From a virus, in the IMG/VR virus record IMGVR_UViG_3300021389_000144, positions 1-25,092 of that record: a stretch of DNA of 25,092 nucleotides. One strand, given 5' to 3'. How positions within the stretch are numbered: the stretch's first letter is position 1; every line of letters starts with the position of its first letter. This document shows, piece by piece, positions 23,835 through 25,092 of the stretch. Position numbers and translations under genes: made by a program. Below the pieces are notes generated by a model. The model was not told where the DNA came from and ran no database searches. It saw nothing but the letters and a program-made list of their open reading frames with translations.

Positions 23835-24689
23835 TCAGTACTCTTTTAGGTAGGTGTATTCTACCATTGGGGGATTATCTGATTTAGATACCTTTGAGGG
23901 TAAGACTTTCATATCAGGGTAACACTTATGTTTGAAGCTACAGAAGCCACACTCCTTCGATAGAACCATGTTGCCACTAGGTTTCTTGTAGTAAGTTTCT
24001 GGAACTGGATCAAAACAACGCTTAAATGGCTCATCATTATCAATGTAGTCCACTAATTGTTGAATCTCTTCTAGTACCTTATTCTTATCTACAGTAGAAG
24101 CATCTACATACTTGAACTCACCGTTAGCTTTATTGATAGCCCACCAGCCACCAACACCTTTACCAGCCGCTTCTGCATAACCTACAAGCTGTGGGATATA
24201 ACCAAAGCTGTCACCCTTCTGTAGCTTCTCTAGTGACTCAAACTTATTCTTGTAAGACCAAGGTGATGCTGACTTAACATCATCAATCTTACCATCTAGT
24301 TCCATGTCATACTCACCAGAGATAGTTCGTCCATCTTTTAGTTCAAGTGTTACCTTAGCGTTATCCTTAAATTCGACACCAGCAGACGTAAGCAACCCTT
24401 TAAACACTGCCTCGACAATATCTCCAAGGATCATGTTCATAAGGAAGTGTGGTGGCATGGGTGCTTTGTCTGCTGGGTCATTCTTTTCAAACCACAACTG
24501 GCACTTAGGTTTACCTATGTTAGACATACGTAACCTAAAACCATCACGAGGACCACCAGCAAACTGCTTTAACATAGCAGCCTTAACATCAGAGGCGACT
24601 TTATCAGCCACCTCTTCTGTAATAGTAGTCTCGCCAGCCATAGCTTTCTGTAAGAAACTGTAGACAGATAGCTCTGCAGGGTGATTCAT
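23835..24689 (-). CDS. Cas4/RecB-type PD-(D/E)XK exonuclease with likely iron-sulfur cluster
   Basis: This is a 284-residue nuclease. Motifs in order: Cys63 (KPKCQLWF), an early acidic helix (LGDIVEAVF), Asp128 (GEYDMELDG), Asp137-Val-Lys139 (DDVKSASPWSY), the Q167-L-V-G-Y171 helix motif (PQLVGYAEA) and a C-terminal Cys trio Cys247, Cys250, Cys256 (ECGFCSFKHKC). One early and three late cysteines are the arrangement that holds a 4Fe-4S cluster in Cas4 and AddB-type nucleases. Its likely role is 5' or 3' exonuclease in host DNA breakdown, replication or recombination, alongside endonuclease I. Its ATG overlaps the stop of the preceding gene (TAATG). There is no CRISPR array nearby, so a CRISPR role is not suggested. 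Confidence 0.85.
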   Translation of the reverse strand: MNHPAELSVYSFLQKAMAGETTITEEVADKVASDVKAAMLKQFAGGPRDGFRLRMSNIGKPKCQLWFEKNDPADKAPMPPHFLMNMILGDIVEAVFKGLLTSAGVEFKDNAKVTLELKDGRTISGEYDMELDGKIDDVKSASPWSYKNKFESLEKLQKGDSFGYIPQLVGYAEAAGKGVGGWWAINKANGEFKYVDASTVDKNKVLEEIQQLVDYIDNDEPFKRCFDPVPETYYKKPSGNMVLSKECGFCSFKHKCYPDMKVLPSKVSKSDNPPMVEYTYLKEY

Positions 24690-25092
24690 TAGAACACCTC
24701 TCCTTCAATGGCGTTATCTTCACAACGTTCATTGTACTTATCTAAAATAGTAGCGTTAGAGTAGTCAATGTATTCCAAGAAGTTCTTGAGGGTTTCATTA
24801 TCCGTGTCTTGAATGTCAACCTTAGAACCTGGAGCCGCTTTAACAACACCAAACTGTGCACCAGATGGGATAGAACCTACATCACTTGTCAGGTTAAACT
24901 CCTGAGTAAGCATTTCAATAGGTGACCTACGCCCCATAGCTGTGTCCAGAGACTTAAGGCTATCACGGTTCTTGATGTCCATAACAAACGGTACATCCTC
25001 TACCTTGATATCAACTGGGTTACCAGTCTCATCCATAGGGTTATCAATAGTGATAAGGCCCATGAATACCTTAACCTTCTTAACTGAACGCA
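24689..25092 (-). CDS. Replication-module protein, open at window edge; possible ssDNA-binding protein
   Basis: The frame is open to the right edge: upstream of the ATG at 25063 it continues as RSVKKVKVF with no stop or start codon, so the true start may lie outside the window. If 25063 is used the product has 124 residues and the only support is a weak AAGGT. The visible part has a beta pattern (VKVFMGLITIDNP, VDIKVEDVPFVMDIK), a Gly/Ser-containing loop and a helix, and ends acidic with a terminal Phe (NERCEDNAIEGEVF). An acidic tail ending in Phe is a feature of phage and bacterial ssDNA-binding proteins, and its place just before the exonuclease fits; this remains a guess. Confidence 0.5.
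   Translation of the reverse strand, partial: RSVKKVKVFMGLITIDNPMDETGNPVDIKVEDVPFVMDIKNRDSLKSLDTAMGRRSPIEMLTQEFNLTSDVGSIPSGAQFGVVKAAPGSKVDIQDTDNETLKNFLEYIDYSNATILDKYNERCEDNAIEGEVF

Noticed and set aside
23835-24689. Calling the exonuclease a CRISPR adaptation protein (Cas4)
   Set aside because: No cas1, cas2 or repeat array is present and the context is phage replication; only the fold type is shared.
1-25092. tRNA genes, insertion sequences, integrase or attachment sites
   Set aside because: Genes are packed with gaps mostly under 15 bases; no cloverleaf, inverted-repeat-bounded element or recombinase motif was seen by eye.

Overview
The window looks like part of the genome of a lytic, short-tailed (podovirus-like) marine bacteriophage. 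The reasons are a T7/P22-style tail adaptor and nozzle pair, large internal (ejected) virion proteins, two tail fibres ending in self-cleaving S74 chaperone domains, a T7-type endonuclease I and a B12-dependent ribonucleotide reductase. No integrase, repressor, insertion sequence, tRNA or CRISPR array was seen. The host is not identified. The class II reductase means the host must make or import cobalamin. One small membrane protein resembles a family I associate with alphaproteobacterial phages, so a marine alphaproteobacterium is plausible, but this is inference.

Layout, plus strand (1-19419): a virion module with almost no intergenic space. It holds the end of an unknown small protein, a long repeat-rich S74 fibre (232-2925), small proteins including one built of seven 22-residue beta-type repeats (3168-3842), the tail adaptor (4174-4863), the nozzle (4863-6410), a second S74 fibre (6420-8186) and a four-cysteine protein (8173-8688). 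Next come a thioredoxin-like protein (8688-9062), a 56-residue zinc-ribbon-like protein (9059-9229) and a one-span membrane protein (9232-9480). The module ends with a helical-repeat internal protein (9492-11561), a protein with a lysozyme-like C-terminal domain (11566-12792), a membrane protein (12792-13214) and three further virion or internal proteins, the last of 1196 residues (15829-19419).

A hairpin at 19422-19445 sits exactly between converging genes and probably terminates transcription from both sides. From there to the right edge all genes run on the minus strand, most of them overlapping by 1 or 4 bases. In transcription order they are: a protein open at the right edge, a Cas4/RecB-like Fe-S exonuclease, a small protein, endonuclease I, an unknown protein, a DUF3310-like protein, an unknown protein, a MazG-like pyrophosphohydrolase, NrdJ, glutaredoxin, a 39-residue membrane microprotein and two small unknown proteins. 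This set would break down host DNA and turn the nucleotides into dNTPs for phage replication, with glutaredoxin placed to re-reduce NrdJ.

The most noteworthy observations are the three independent repeat architectures in virion proteins, a duplicated start segment in the largest internal protein, a short motif shared by neighbouring internal proteins, the redox/cysteine cluster inside the virion module, and two very small genes (9059-9229 and 19838-19957).
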